In this document: piece by piece, positions 17,893 to 25,988 of the stretch
Layout: the number at the start of each line of letters is the position of its first letter
Position numbering within the stretch: position 1 is the first letter of the stretch
Source: Halobacteriales archaeon QS_4_69_225
GTDB taxonomy: Archaea; Halobacteriota; Halobacteria; Halobacteriales; Haloarculaceae
Length of the DNA: 64,000 bases
Reading direction: 5' to 3'
NCBI GenBank assembly: GCA_003020965.1
Contig: PXRL01000022.1
Coordinates: 1-64,000 of the forward strand
Made by a program: the position numbers and the translations under genes
The notes under the pieces: generated by a model
Databases searched by the model: none
What the model was told of the DNA's origin: nothing
What the model saw: the letters and a program-made list of their open reading frames with translations, nothing else

Positions 17893-18384
17893 TTAGCTGT
17901 CGCGGCTGCCGGTATCGAGTGCCGTCGCGCCCACGCGGCCGTCGCCGACCGTCGCGTCGACCCGGTCTCCCCGGACGACGGCGGACCGGTCGGAGCCGTC
18001 GAACGCGACCGTTCTCTTCTCGAACCCTTCTGACGGGCCTCGTATATACTTTTCTTCACAGGCCCGCACCGTCCCGCTGACGCCCCGGACGACGACGCCG
18101 ACGGGGTCGCCGCCGACGGCGTCGACGGTCGCCAGCACCGCCCGCAGCCGCTCGACCTCGCCGCGGCGGGCCCGCACGACCGCCTCGCCGTCGCCGTTCT
18201 CGAGGCGGAACGTCAGCACCGACCCGTCCAGCGCCGCGCTGCCGGCGTCGCCCAGCAGGTTCTGGGCGGCGAACCACACGGCCCGCTGGAACTCCCGCCG
18301 GTCGACGTCGGCGTCGGGCCACGACTCCAGCTCTACGGCGAGGTACCGCCACCGCGGCCGAAGGTGCTTCGGGAGGTGCTTCAC
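17893..18384 (-). CDS. rnp2: RNase P protein component 2 (Rpp14/Pop5)
   Basis: A protein subunit of archaeal RNase P, which trims the 5' leader from pre-tRNA. I start at GTG 18384, giving KHLPKHLRPRWRYLAVELES at the N-terminus, the usual beginning of this family, and 163 residues in all. An upstream in-frame ATG (18501) would add 39 glycine- and proline-rich residues that do not look conserved. Other family segments are FQRAVWFAAQNLLGDAGSA and VVVRGVSGTVRACEEKYIRG. The Rpp30 gene and the methyltransferase that often precede it lie instead at 41.8-43.1 kb. Confidence 0.88.
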   Translation of the reverse strand: MKHLPKHLRPRWRYLAVELESWPDADVDRREFQRAVWFAAQNLLGDAGSAALDGSVLTFRLENGDGEAVVRARRGEVERLRAVLATVDAVGGDPVGVVVRGVSGTVRACEEKYIRGPSEGFEKRTVAFDGSDRSAVVRGDRVDATVGDGRVGATALDTGSRDS

Positions 18385-18524
18385 GGCCGTATCTGGGCCC
18401 GCGTCGACATAGCTCCGGCGGTCGTCCGGTCCCGGTCCCGGTCCCGGCCCCGCCCTGGCACTGGCGACGTCGACGTGGCTGCCGCTCGCTAGCGCGCGCA
18501 AACGGAAGGGAGGAGGAGGAGGCG

Positions 18525-20351
18525 TTAGTAGCTGCGGACCTTCGGCTCGTACTCCTTGTTCTCGCCCTCAAGGACGACCGGCTTGTAGTAGAGCTCGGGG
18601 CTGCCGCCGTTCCAGGCGATCATCGTGTGTTTCAGCCAGCTCTCGTCCTTCCGCTCCTGATGTTCCTTCCGCCAGTGGGCGCCGCGGAACTCGGTACGGG
18701 CCAGGGCGCCGAGGGTGATGGTCTCGGCGACGTCGATGAGGTTGCCCGTCTCGACGGTGTGGATGAGGTCGGTGTTGAACGTCCGGGAGGGGTCGGAGAC
18801 GGCGACGTCCTGGTAGCGCTCGCGGCACTCCCGGATGGTTTCTAGGGCCTTCTTCAGGCCTTCCTCGGTGCGGAAGACGTTGACGTACTCCGTCATGGCC
18901 CGCTGGAGGTCCTCGCGGATCTCGGCGTGGTTGATGCCGTCCCGTTCGAGCATCCCCTCGATGCGGGTCCGCTCGGTCTCGACGGCGTGTTCGACGACCT
19001 CGCTCGGCTCGACGAGCGCGCCGTCGGCGGCGACGTCGTCGTCGACGCCGAGCGCGCCGGGGTTGACCGGCGTCTCGAGGCCGTCTTCCGTCTCGCTGCG
19101 TGCGGAGGGGCCGACCGGCACCTCGGCGGTGCCGAGGTCGGTGCCGGCGGCGTGACGGCCGGCGCGGGCGCCGAAGACGATGAGCTCCGGCAGCGCGTTG
19201 CCACCCAGCCGGTTGGAGCCGTGGACCGATGCACACGCACACTCGCCGGCCGCGTAGAGGCCGTCGACGCACGTCTCGCCGTTCTCGTCGGTTTCGATGC
19301 CGCCCATGTGGTAGTGCTGGCCCGGCTTCACCGGCATCGGCTCCTTGAGGGGGTCGACCCCCTCGAAGTCCTCCGCCAGGTGGATGATGTTCTCCAGGCG
19401 GTCGGTGATGCGCTCCTCGCCGAGGTGCCGCATGTCGAGCTCGACGTACTCCTCGTCGATGCCGCGGCCCTCGTTGATCTCGGTCAGCTCCGCCCGGGAG
19501 ACGACGTCCCGGGAGGCGAGCTCGCCGGCGTTGTTGGCGTAGCCGCGCTCGAACATGAACCGCTCGCCCTCGCCGTTGTAGAGGATGCCGCCCTCGCCGC
19601 GGACGCCCTCGGAGATGAGCACGCCGGTCGACGGCAGCGTCGTCGGGTGGAACTGGACGAACTCCATGTCCTCGACGGGGGCGCCGGCCCGGTAGGCCAT
19701 CGCCGGCCCGTCGCCGGTGTTGGCGACGGCGTTGGTCGTGTGCTCGAACACCTGGCCGTCGCCGCCCGTCGCCAGGACGACGCCGCCCGTCGCGCGGAAG
19801 CCGACGACCTCGCCGGATTTGATGTCGTAGGCGACGACGCCGTGACACTCCCGCTCTTCGGGCTCGTCGTGGTCCGTCACCGCGAGCTGGGAGACGTAGA
19901 ACTCGTCGTACACCTGGATACCCCGCTTGACCACCTGCTCGTACATGGTGTGCAACAGGTGGTGACCGGTCTCGGCGCCGGCGTAGGTGGTTCGGGGGAA
20001 CGAGAGCCCGCCGAACGGTCGCTGGGAGACGCGGCCGTCGTCCTCGCGGGAGAAGGGCATCCCCCAGTGTTCCAGCTGGATGACCTCCTCGGGGGCGTCC
20101 TGGGCCAGCGTCTCGATGGCCGGGGCGTCGCCGAGGTAGTCCGACCCCTTCATCGTGTCGTAGGCGTGCAGCTCCCAGTCGTCGCCGTCCCGTAGCGCCG
20201 CGTTGATGCCGCCCTCGGCGGCGCCGGTGTGCGACCGGACCGGGTGGAGTTTCGTGACCATGGCGACGTCGGCGCCTTCCTCTTGGGCGGCGATGGCCGC
20301 TCGGAGACCCGCTCCGCCGGCGCCGACGACGACGACGTCGTGTTCGTGCAT
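18525..20351 (-). CDS. sdhA: Succinate dehydrogenase flavoprotein subunit SdhA
   Basis: SdhA oxidises succinate to fumarate in the TCA cycle and passes electrons to SdhB. The 608-residue protein has the FAD dinucleotide fold VVVGAGGAGLRAAIAAQEEG, the flavinylation-site segment VRSHTGAAEGGIN, the active-site region FVQFHPTTLP and the second FAD segment GLYAAGECACASVHGSNRLG. Residues near 400-420 (ADTDLG to SARSETEDG) form a variable linker. It is the last gene of sdhCDBA, 44 bases after sdhB, and acts on the cytoplasmic side of the membrane. Confidence 0.97.
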   Translation of the reverse strand: MHEHDVVVVGAGGAGLRAAIAAQEEGADVAMVTKLHPVRSHTGAAEGGINAALRDGDDWELHAYDTMKGSDYLGDAPAIETLAQDAPEEVIQLEHWGMPFSREDDGRVSQRPFGGLSFPRTTYAGAETGHHLLHTMYEQVVKRGIQVYDEFYVSQLAVTDHDEPEERECHGVVAYDIKSGEVVGFRATGGVVLATGGDGQVFEHTTNAVANTGDGPAMAYRAGAPVEDMEFVQFHPTTLPSTGVLISEGVRGEGGILYNGEGERFMFERGYANNAGELASRDVVSRAELTEINEGRGIDEEYVELDMRHLGEERITDRLENIIHLAEDFEGVDPLKEPMPVKPGQHYHMGGIETDENGETCVDGLYAAGECACASVHGSNRLGGNALPELIVFGARAGRHAAGTDLGTAEVPVGPSARSETEDGLETPVNPGALGVDDDVAADGALVEPSEVVEHAVETERTRIEGMLERDGINHAEIREDLQRAMTEYVNVFRTEEGLKKALETIRECRERYQDVAVSDPSRTFNTDLIHTVETGNLIDVAETITLGALARTEFRGAHWRKEHQERKDESWLKHTMIAWNGGSPELYYKPVVLEGENKEYEPKVRSY

Positions 20352-20395
20352 TATCGTTGAGTATCGTTTTGAATCGAACGCTTTTCAGTGTGTTT

Positions 20396-21268
20396 CTACC
20401 AGAACTTCAGGTTGCTCTTGACCGCCTCCCGTTTCAGCTCCTGGATGTGCTCGGTGAGGGGGATGTCCTTCGGACACACCTCCGTGCAGGAGAACTGCGT
20501 CTGACACCGCCAGACGCCGTGTTCCTGCTCGATGATGTTGAGCCGGTGTTCGGTCATGTCCTCGCCCTCCCGGTCGTCCATCGCGAAGCGATAGGCCTTG
20601 TTGATGGCCGCCGGCCCGAGGTACTCGTTGTCGCCGGCGGCGACGTTGCAGGACGACATACAGGCGCCGCACCAGATGCACCGCGTCGACATCTTGATCT
20701 CCTCGCGGTTGGCGCGGTCCTGGCGCTGCTCGTCGAGCTCGCCGGACGGCAGCTCCTCGGTCTGGAAGTACGGCTCGACGGACTCCATCTGGTCGTAGAA
20801 GTGCTCCATGTCGACGACGAGGTCCTTGACGACCTCGGCGTGCGGCAGCGGCTCGACGCGGACCGGCCACTCCAGGTCGGCCATCTGGGTCTTGCAGCCG
20901 AGCCGCTGGGAGCCGTTGACGAACAGCGCGTCCGACCCGCAGATGGCCTGCCGGCAGGAGTGCCGGAACGTCAGCGACGAGTCGAAGTGGTCGCGGGCGA
21001 AGATGAGCGCGTCCAGCACGGTCATCCCCTTCGTGAACGGCACCTCGAAGGAATCGAACCGGGGTTCCTTCTTGCCCTCGACCTCGGGGTCGTACCGGAA
21101 CACCTTCAGCTCGACCGTCTCGTCGGCGTCCGACAGTTCGTCCTCGGCGCGCTGGTCCATGCCGGCGCGGGTCCGCTCGGCCGACACGCGGCGCGTCTGC
21201 GACGATTCCTGTTCGGCGTCGGTCTCCGTCTCCGTCTCGGTCTCCTGTTCAGGTATCTGTGTGCTCAT
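20396..21268 (-). CDS. sdhB: Succinate dehydrogenase iron-sulfur subunit SdhB
   Basis: SdhB carries electrons from SdhA to the membrane quinone site. I start at ATG 21268 (MSTQIPEQETETETETDAEQ), giving 290 residues with an acidic low-complexity N-terminal extension of about 45 residues. Cluster motifs are SCRQAICGSDALFVNG for [2Fe-2S], CIWCGACMSSC and CTEVCPKD for the two others. The third ligand position of the [2Fe-2S] cluster is Asp rather than Cys, which also occurs in E. coli SdhB and is not a defect. The start lies 2 bases after the sdhD stop. Confidence 0.95.
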   Translation of the reverse strand: MSTQIPEQETETETETDAEQESSQTRRVSAERTRAGMDQRAEDELSDADETVELKVFRYDPEVEGKKEPRFDSFEVPFTKGMTVLDALIFARDHFDSSLTFRHSCRQAICGSDALFVNGSQRLGCKTQMADLEWPVRVEPLPHAEVVKDLVVDMEHFYDQMESVEPYFQTEELPSGELDEQRQDRANREEIKMSTRCIWCGACMSSCNVAAGDNEYLGPAAINKAYRFAMDDREGEDMTEHRLNIIEQEHGVWRCQTQFSCTEVCPKDIPLTEHIQELKREAVKSNLKFW

Positions 21269-21270
21269 GG

Positions 21271-21636
21271 TTACACGAGGTTCGTCAGCGCGAGGGACAC
21301 GCGGGTTCCCTGGACGATCAGCATGACGCCCGCCGTCGCGAGCAGCCACTTGACGGCCGCCCTGGGAGTCCCGTCGATTCCCTGGTTGACCAGGGCGTTG
21401 TAGACGCCGTTGACGCCGTGGAACGTCGCGGTGATCAGAAACAGCATCATCGTCGAGAAGTACCCCACCTGGCTCATCCGGGCCGTCGAGCCGGCGAAGG
21501 TGATCTCGGCGGCGTGGTTGACGAAGTGCAGCAGGACGAAGTGATACGCCAGCACGACGACCAGGAAGCCGGCGGTGAGCCGCTGGAGGAACCACCGCGT
21601 GCCCTTCGGCTCGAACGAGGAGTAGTACTCCGCCAT
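21271..21636 (-). CDS. sdhD: Succinate dehydrogenase membrane anchor SdhD
   Basis: A 121-residue anchor with three membrane helices: FLVVVLAYHFVLLHFVN, STMMLFLITATFHGVNGVYN and WLLATAGVMLIVQGTRVSLA. Conserved histidines lie in the first two helices (YHF, LHF, FHGVNG) and may bind haem or quinone together with SdhC. It is sandwiched between sdhC (1-bp gap) and sdhB (2-bp gap), so it must be translated from the same message. The position in the operon decides the name, because anchor subunits diverge strongly. Confidence 0.9.
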   Translation of the reverse strand: MAEYYSSFEPKGTRWFLQRLTAGFLVVVLAYHFVLLHFVNHAAEITFAGSTARMSQVGYFSTMMLFLITATFHGVNGVYNALVNQGIDGTPRAAVKWLLATAGVMLIVQGTRVSLALTNLV

Positions 21637-21637
21637 C

Positions 21638-22027
21638 TCAGAACCCTCCGAGGAACGTCGGGATGCTGGCGACGGTGATGGCCGCGGTCAGTACCAGCGC
21701 GGCGTAGAAGGCGACGTCCTGCGACCCGAGCCCGACCCCGAGGTCGACGAACAGCAGGCGGATCCCGTTCAGGATGTGGAAGACGGCCACCGCCAGCAGG
21801 CCGACCTCGAGGAACCGCACGACGAGCACCTGCTCCAGCCCCTGCAGGGTCGCGGTGTAGGTGCCGCCGTCGACGGTCGCCGTGCTCAGCACGGCGATGT
21901 GGGTGAAGAGATAGCCGACGAGCACCCAGCCGGTGAACTTGTGGAGCACCCAGGCCCACATGCCGGCGGAGAACTCCCGCCATCGCCCGAAGTCCTCTAT
22001 CAGACCTCGGTCGTACGATTGACTCAT
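21638..22027 (-). CDS. sdhC: Succinate dehydrogenase cytochrome b556 subunit SdhC
   Basis: First gene of sdhCDBA. The 129-residue protein has the family segment [22 protein letters not shown], with HKFTG typical of SdhC, and a conserved second-helix histidine in [13 protein letters not shown]. Three membrane helices are evident. ATG 22027 ([16 protein letters not shown]) lies about 29 bases after a TATA-like box at 22053-22060, which supports a leaderless operon transcript starting at this codon. Confidence 0.93.
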   Translation of the reverse strand: MSQSYDRGLIEDFGRWREFSAGMWAWVLHKFTGWVLVGYLFTHIAVLSTATVDGGTYTATLQGLEQVLVVRFLEVGLLAVAVFHILNGIRLLFVDLGVGLGSQDVAFYAALVLTAAITVASIPTFLGGF

Positions 22028-22052
22028 ACGCCGGAACGTCAGGACCGCGCCG

Positions 22053-22060
22053 GCTTAGTA
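22053..22060 (-). promoter_or_regulatory. TATA box of the sdhCDBA operon
   Basis: TACTAAGC on the coding strand is centred about 29 bases before the sdhC start codon. No ribosome-binding sequence is seen before that ATG. Confidence 0.45.
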
Positions 22061-22349
22061 GTTGCCTTCCGGGAACCGCTCGCGGGGGAATCCGCGACGC
22101 CGACCCGGCGGGGTCCCCGCCGACCGCGTCGCGCCGGCCGACGGCCCGGTATCGGCGGCAGTACGGCCACGACGGTCGGGCCACGGCCGGCCGAGCGGGG
22201 AGACCGACAGGTCACCGAATCAGTGTGTGCCGGCGACTGCGAGCGGTCGCTCGGCCCGCCACCGGGGTCGGTCACGCGTCTGTCGATCCCGTCGTGACGT
22301 GTGCGAAAAATCGACCACTCCGAACGGATCCGGGAGCCGACCGGCGCGG
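22061..22349. other. Non-coding gap between hsp20 and sdhC
   Basis: I see no gene or clear repeat in this gap. It contains the 3' flank of the hsp20 gene and the upstream flank of sdhC. Confidence 0.4.
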
Positions 22350-22727
22350 TCAGCCCTCGATCGGGATGGGCTCGCCGCGGGGCCCGACCGTATCCCGGAT
22401 CGGGAGGGTCACCTCGAGGACGCCGTTCGTGTACGACGCCGCGATGGCGTCGACGTCGACGTCCTTCGGGAACCGGAACCGTCGGTGGTAGGTCCGCTTG
22501 CGGTTCCGGTCGTCGTCGACGTGCTCAGCGGCGACGTTGAGGACGCCGTCGTTCCACGTCAGGTCGATCTCCTCGCGTTCGAATCCGGGCACGTCGACGC
22601 TGAGGACGAACTCGCCGTCCTCCTCGTACAGTTCGTAGTCGTTACCACCGAAGTCTCCCTGACCGAACAGCCGGCTCGGGAGGTCGAGGCTCTGTCGCCA
22701 ACTGCTCGGGGTTGTCGGTTCGAGCAT
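22350..22727 (-). CDS. Small heat-shock protein (Hsp20/alpha-crystallin)
   Basis: An ATP-independent chaperone that holds unfolding proteins. The 125 residues contain a short N-terminal arm and a complete alpha-crystallin domain: FVLSVDVPGFEREEIDLTWN, YHRRFRFPKDVDVDAIAASY and NGVLEVTLPI. A short tail with PIPIEG resembles the I-x-I assembly motif. The start ATG 22727 is preceded by a good Shine-Dalgarno GAGGTGA at 22734-22740, which is unusual in this window. An AT-rich upstream region with two perfect palindromes suggests a regulated promoter. Confidence 0.93.
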   Translation of the reverse strand: MLEPTTPSSWRQSLDLPSRLFGQGDFGGNDYELYEEDGEFVLSVDVPGFEREEIDLTWNDGVLNVAAEHVDDDRNRKRTYHRRFRFPKDVDVDAIAASYTNGVLEVTLPIRDTVGPRGEPIPIEG

Positions 22728-22733
22728 CGGGTT

Positions 22734-22740
22734 TCACCTC
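22734..22740 (-). promoter_or_regulatory. Shine-Dalgarno site of hsp20
   Basis: GAGGTGA lies 6 bases before the ATG and complements the 3' end of 16S rRNA. Most genes in this window lack such a site, so the hsp20 message probably has a 5' leader. Confidence 0.6.
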
Positions 22741-22781
22741 GGATGCACCCGTAGCTTATTCCTAGTTCGTAAAAAATCTTG

Positions 22782-22797
22782 CTAATCGTGCGATTAG
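22782..22797. promoter_or_regulatory. Palindrome upstream of hsp20, candidate operator 1
   Basis: CTAATCGTGCGATTAG is a perfect inverted repeat with 7-bp arms and a 2-base centre, 55-70 bases upstream of the hsp20 start and next to an AT-rich stretch (22768-22778). The form suits binding by a dimeric repressor or activator. Confidence 0.45.
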
Positions 22798-22816
22798 TTA
22801 TCACTTTTCGGTCCAG

Positions 22817-22836
22817 AACCGACTATCCAGTCGGTT
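22817..22836. promoter_or_regulatory. Palindrome upstream of hsp20, candidate operator 2
   Basis: AACCGACT and AGTCGGTT form perfect 8-bp arms around a 4-base centre. It lies 20 bases beyond the first palindrome on the upstream side. It differs in sequence from the first palindrome, so it may bind another protein or be a hairpin of no regulatory value. Confidence 0.35.
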
Positions 22837-23062
22837 ATTCCGTCGGGTCACGCTCCCGGCTCCGGGTGCCCGGCGGGCCGACGGCGGTGTTCAGACGATA
22901 CTTCGGGTTATTCGGTCGTCCATCGACGTCCCTACCCCGGCGAGCGGTCGGCCCCTTCGGAATTCCCGCCCGACGCCGGATGGCCGGCCGGCTCTCGCGT
23001 AACTGAATACGGCCGGGCCGACATCCCGGCTGCTTTTGTCCCTCGGCGGCGACGGCCCCCTC

Positions 23063-24247
23063 ATGCAGGCAGTCATCCTGGCCGCGGGCGAGGGAACCCG
23101 GATGCGCCCGCTGACGGAGACCGTCCCGAAGCCGATGCTGCCGGTCGCCGATCGGCCGCTGTGCGCCCACGCGGCCGACGCGGCGGTCGCGGCCGGCGCC
23201 GGCGAACTCGTCCTCGTCGTCGGCTACGAGGCTGCCGCCGTCCGCGAGTACTTCGGCGACAGCTACCGCGGCGTCCCCGTCTCCTACGCCGTCCAGGAGG
23301 AGCGGCTCGGCACCGCCCACGCCGTCGAGCAGGCCGCGGAGTACCTCGACGGCCCGTTCGTGGTCCTGAACGGCGACGACCTCTACGACGAGGCGGCCGT
23401 CGCGGCGCTGTTCGACGGCGGCCCTGCCGTCGGCGCGTACACGGTCGACGACCCCCGCCCGTACGGCGTGCTCTCGCTGGACGGCGACCGCGTCGTCGAC
23501 GTCGTCGAGAAGCCCGACGACCCGCCCAGCGACCGGGTCAACGTCGGCGCCTACCGCTTTCCCGCCGAGGCCGCCGAGTGGGTCGCCGACGTCGACCCGA
23601 GCGCCCGCGGCGAGTACGAGATCACCGACGTCGTCGAGCGGCTCGTCGCCGAGCGGGAGGTCCGGGCGGTCCCCGTCGAGCGGTGGCTCGGCGCCGGTCG
23701 ACCGTGGGAGCTTCTGGCGGCCAACGAGTGGAAGCTCGGCGAACTCGACCGCCGGGTCGACGGCGAGGTCCGCGGCGACGCCGAACTGCGCGGCACCGTC
23801 GTCGTCGAGGCGGGCGCGACCGTCGAGCCCGGCGTCGTGATTGAGGGACCGGCCCTGATTCGGTCCGGCGCCGAGGTGGGACCGAACGCCTACGTCCGCG
23901 GGGCGACCCACGTCGGCGAGAACTGCGAGGTCGGCCACGGCGTCGAGGTGAAGAACTCGGTGCTGATGGCCGGCGCGGCGGTGCCGCACGTCTCCTACGT
24001 CGGCGACAGCCTCCTGGGGCCGGACGTCAATCTCGGCGCCGGCACCCAGGTGGCGAACCTCAGACACGACGGCGTCGACGTCGAGCAGACGGTGAAGGGC
24101 GACCGCGTCTCGACCGGCCGCCGGAAGTACGGCGTCGTCGCCGGCCCCGGCGCCAAGACGGGCGTCAACACCAGCCTCGCACCCGGTATCGTGCTGTCGG
24201 CCGGCGCGACGACCGACCCCGGCGAGTCGGTGACGCGGGACCGCTGA
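23063..24247 (+). CDS. glmU: Bifunctional sugar-1-phosphate nucleotidylyltransferase/acetyltransferase (GlmU-like)
   Basis: A 394-residue enzyme expected to make a nucleotide sugar such as UDP-GlcNAc for glycan synthesis. The N-terminal half is a nucleotidyltransferase: VILAAGEGTRMRPLTETVPK is the nucleotide-binding loop, and FVVLNGDDLYD holds the metal aspartates. From about residue 245 a left-handed beta-helix follows with hexapeptide repeats (VVVEAGATVEPGVVIEGPAL) and a conserved acetyltransferase end. Archaeal enzymes of this build are dual-function, but exact substrates vary, so the GlmU name is by architecture. ATG 23063 follows a TATA-like GCTTTTGT by about 29 bases. Confidence 0.85.
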   Translation: MQAVILAAGEGTRMRPLTETVPKPMLPVADRPLCAHAADAAVAAGAGELVLVVGYEAAAVREYFGDSYRGVPVSYAVQEERLGTAHAVEQAAEYLDGPFVVLNGDDLYDEAAVAALFDGGPAVGAYTVDDPRPYGVLSLDGDRVVDVVEKPDDPPSDRVNVGAYRFPAEAAEWVADVDPSARGEYEITDVVERLVAEREVRAVPVERWLGAGRPWELLAANEWKLGELDRRVDGEVRGDAELRGTVVVEAGATVEPGVVIEGPALIRSGAEVGPNAYVRGATHVGENCEVGHGVEVKNSVLMAGAAVPHVSYVGDSLLGPDVNLGAGTQVANLRHDGVDVEQTVKGDRVSTGRRKYGVVAGPGAKTGVNTSLAPGIVLSAGATTDPGESVTRDR

Positions 24248-24304
24248 CGGGGCAGCGTTGCCGCACGGCCCGGATTTGAAGTGTCTGCCGGGAGACGGTG
24301 CCGC

Positions 24305-25168
24305 ATGGCACTCCAGAAGCCGGACCTCTCCGGCCGGACCGCCTTCATCACCGGCACCACCCGCGGCATCGGCAAGGCGCTGGCGCTGGCGCTGGCCGAG
24401 CGGGGCTGCAACGTCGTCTCGACGGGCAAGACCAGCGAGAACGACGACTACGGCGACGACAAGGGCCTCGAGGGCAGCATCGAGCAGACCGCCCGCGAGT
24501 GCGAGGAGTTGGGCGTCGAGGCGCTGCCGGTCCAGCTCGACGTCCGCGACAAGGATAACGTCGAGGCCGCCGCCGAGGCGGCCATCGACCGCTTCGGAGA
24601 GGTCGGCATCGTCATCAACAACGCCAGCGCCATCCAGATCGCCAACGTCGAGGGGTTGCCGGCCAAGCGGTTCGACCTGCTGCACGAGGTCAACGCCCGG
24701 GGAACGTACCTCACCTGCCGGGCCTTCCTCGACCACCTCAAGACGGTCGACGACGCCTGGCTGCTGACGAACGCGCCGCCGCTGACCGTCGACCGGGCGC
24801 CCGGCGAGGCGCCGTACGCCCTCTCGAAGATGGGCATGTCGTTCATCACGCTGTCGCTGGCGACGGAGCTGAGCGGCCGGGGCGTCGGCTGCAACTCCTT
24901 CTGGCCGGTGACGGCGATCGACACCCGCGCGACGCGGTACTTCGGGATGGGTTCCGAGGACGACTGGCGGACGCCGGAGATCGTCAGCGACGCCGTTCTG
25001 GAGATACTGCGCCGGGACCCCTCGTCGTTCACCGGCAACGCGGTCTACGACGAGGCGATCCTCCGGGAGGCCGGCGTCGAGGACTTCTCCCGGTACAACC
25101 TCACCGAGGGCGACCCGGCGCCGATGTCGGCGCAGATGTTCGACCCCGACTTCGAGCGGCCGGCCTGA
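24305..25168 (+). CDS. Short-chain dehydrogenase, HSDL2-like
   Basis: A 287-residue SDR. The nucleotide-binding motif TGTTRGIGKA lies near residues 16-25, NNASAI is the conserved NNAG-type segment, and YALSK holds the catalytic Tyr and Lys. The run GKTSENDDYGDDKG followed by LEGSIEQTARECEELG matches the HSDL2-like subgroup rather than classical SDRs. The position that normally carries the catalytic serine (NISPP in HSDL2) reads NAPP, so the usual triad is incomplete. Start ATG 24305 lies about 29 bases after a TATA-like GATTTGAA. Physiological substrate unknown; it may be a lipid or acyl-CoA derivative. Confidence 0.85.
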   Translation: MALQKPDLSGRTAFITGTTRGIGKALALALAERGCNVVSTGKTSENDDYGDDKGLEGSIEQTARECEELGVEALPVQLDVRDKDNVEAAAEAAIDRFGEVGIVINNASAIQIANVEGLPAKRFDLLHEVNARGTYLTCRAFLDHLKTVDDAWLLTNAPPLTVDRAPGEAPYALSKMGMSFITLSLATELSGRGVGCNSFWPVTAIDTRATRYFGMGSEDDWRTPEIVSDAVLEILRRDPSSFTGNAVYDEAILREAGVEDFSRYNLTEGDPAPMSAQMFDPDFERPA

Positions 25169-25221
25169 CCGACTGCGGGAACACGACCGTTCATATACCA
25201 GCCCCTCGTCGTACCGGTGGG

Positions 25222-25404
25222 ATGGTCGATCCGACGTCGGACCTCGGCGAGGACGTCACCGAGGAGGACGCGCCGCGGTGTGCGGTCTGCGAGGAGCCGA
25301 TCCTGAAGGAGGCCGGCCACCGGGTCGTCACCTGGATCGAAGAGGACAGCGTCCGGTCGGCGCACTTCTGCGAGGAGGCCTGTCGCCGGGAGTGGGAGCC
25401 CTGA
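25222..25404 (+). CDS. Small zinc-binding protein (DUF7576-like)
   Basis: A 60-residue acidic protein with CAVCEEPI and FCEEACRREW, a single zinc-knuckle-like pair of cysteine motifs. The motif resembles the treble-clef or TRASH-like knuckles of haloarchaeal small proteins, which may mediate protein contacts. A TATA-like CATATACC lies about 27 bases upstream of ATG 25222. Function is not known. Confidence 0.7.
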   Translation: MVDPTSDLGEDVTEEDAPRCAVCEEPILKEAGHRVVTWIEEDSVRSAHFCEEACRREWEP

Positions 25405-25411
25405 CCGGGCG

Positions 25412-25957
25412 TCAGTCGCCGTCGTCCTCGCCGCCCCCGTCGCCGTCACCGCCCGCCGACAGCGGTTCCGCGGGCACGCCGGCCCACGTCTCCCCCGGCG
25501 GGACGTCCTCCGTGACCAGCGAGTTCGCGGCCACCTGGGCGCCGTCGCCGATCTCGACGCCCGGCAGGACGACCGCGCCGGCGCCGACCATCGCCCTCTC
25601 GCCGACCCGGACCTCGCCGGTGCGGTACTCGTCCTGCAGGAACTCGTGACACAGCAGCGTCGCGTCGTAACCGATGATGGCGTCGTCGTCGACGGTGACG
25701 AGTTCGGGCCAGAACACGTCCGGCGTCGACTCCAGCCCCCAGGAGACGCCCTCGCCGACCGAGACGCCGATGGCCCCCAGCAGCCAGTTCTTCGCCCGTA
25801 GACTCGGCGAGCGGCGCGCCGCGACGACGGCGGCGTAGTTGACGGCGACCCGCAGCGGGTGTTTCGCGTCGGGCCACGACCACAGGGAGTTGCGCGGCCC
25901 GGGGGTCGGGGTGCGGGTCAGCCGGCCGTGGCGCCCGCCGTCCTCGCGGTCGGTCAC
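25412..25957 (-). CDS. Left-handed beta-helix acyltransferase
   Basis: A 181-residue protein of the hexapeptide-repeat family, similar in layout to maltose or serine O-acetyltransferases. Repeats are visible as VRVGERAMVGAGAVVLPGVE and IGDGAQVAANSLVTEDVPPG, ending with the usual AGVPAEPL. An earlier segment DAIIGYDATLLCHEFLQDEY holds a histidine likely to be catalytic. The start is GTG 25957. The C-terminal tail (GGDGDGGGEDDGD) is low complexity. Target of acylation unknown; the GlmU-like gene 1.2 kb away may be functionally linked but this is inference. Confidence 0.82.
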   Translation of the reverse strand: MTDREDGGRHGRLTRTPTPGPRNSLWSWPDAKHPLRVAVNYAAVVAARRSPSLRAKNWLLGAIGVSVGEGVSWGLESTPDVFWPELVTVDDDAIIGYDATLLCHEFLQDEYRTGEVRVGERAMVGAGAVVLPGVEIGDGAQVAANSLVTEDVPPGETWAGVPAEPLSAGGDGDGGGEDDGD

Positions 25958-25988
25958 GCTCCCGACATCGGGGGCGGCGGGTTTGAAG

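Noticed and set aside
20396..21268. Aspartate in place of a cysteine in the SdhB [2Fe-2S] motif as a defect
   Set aside because: The same Cys-to-Asp change occurs in active E. coli SdhB.
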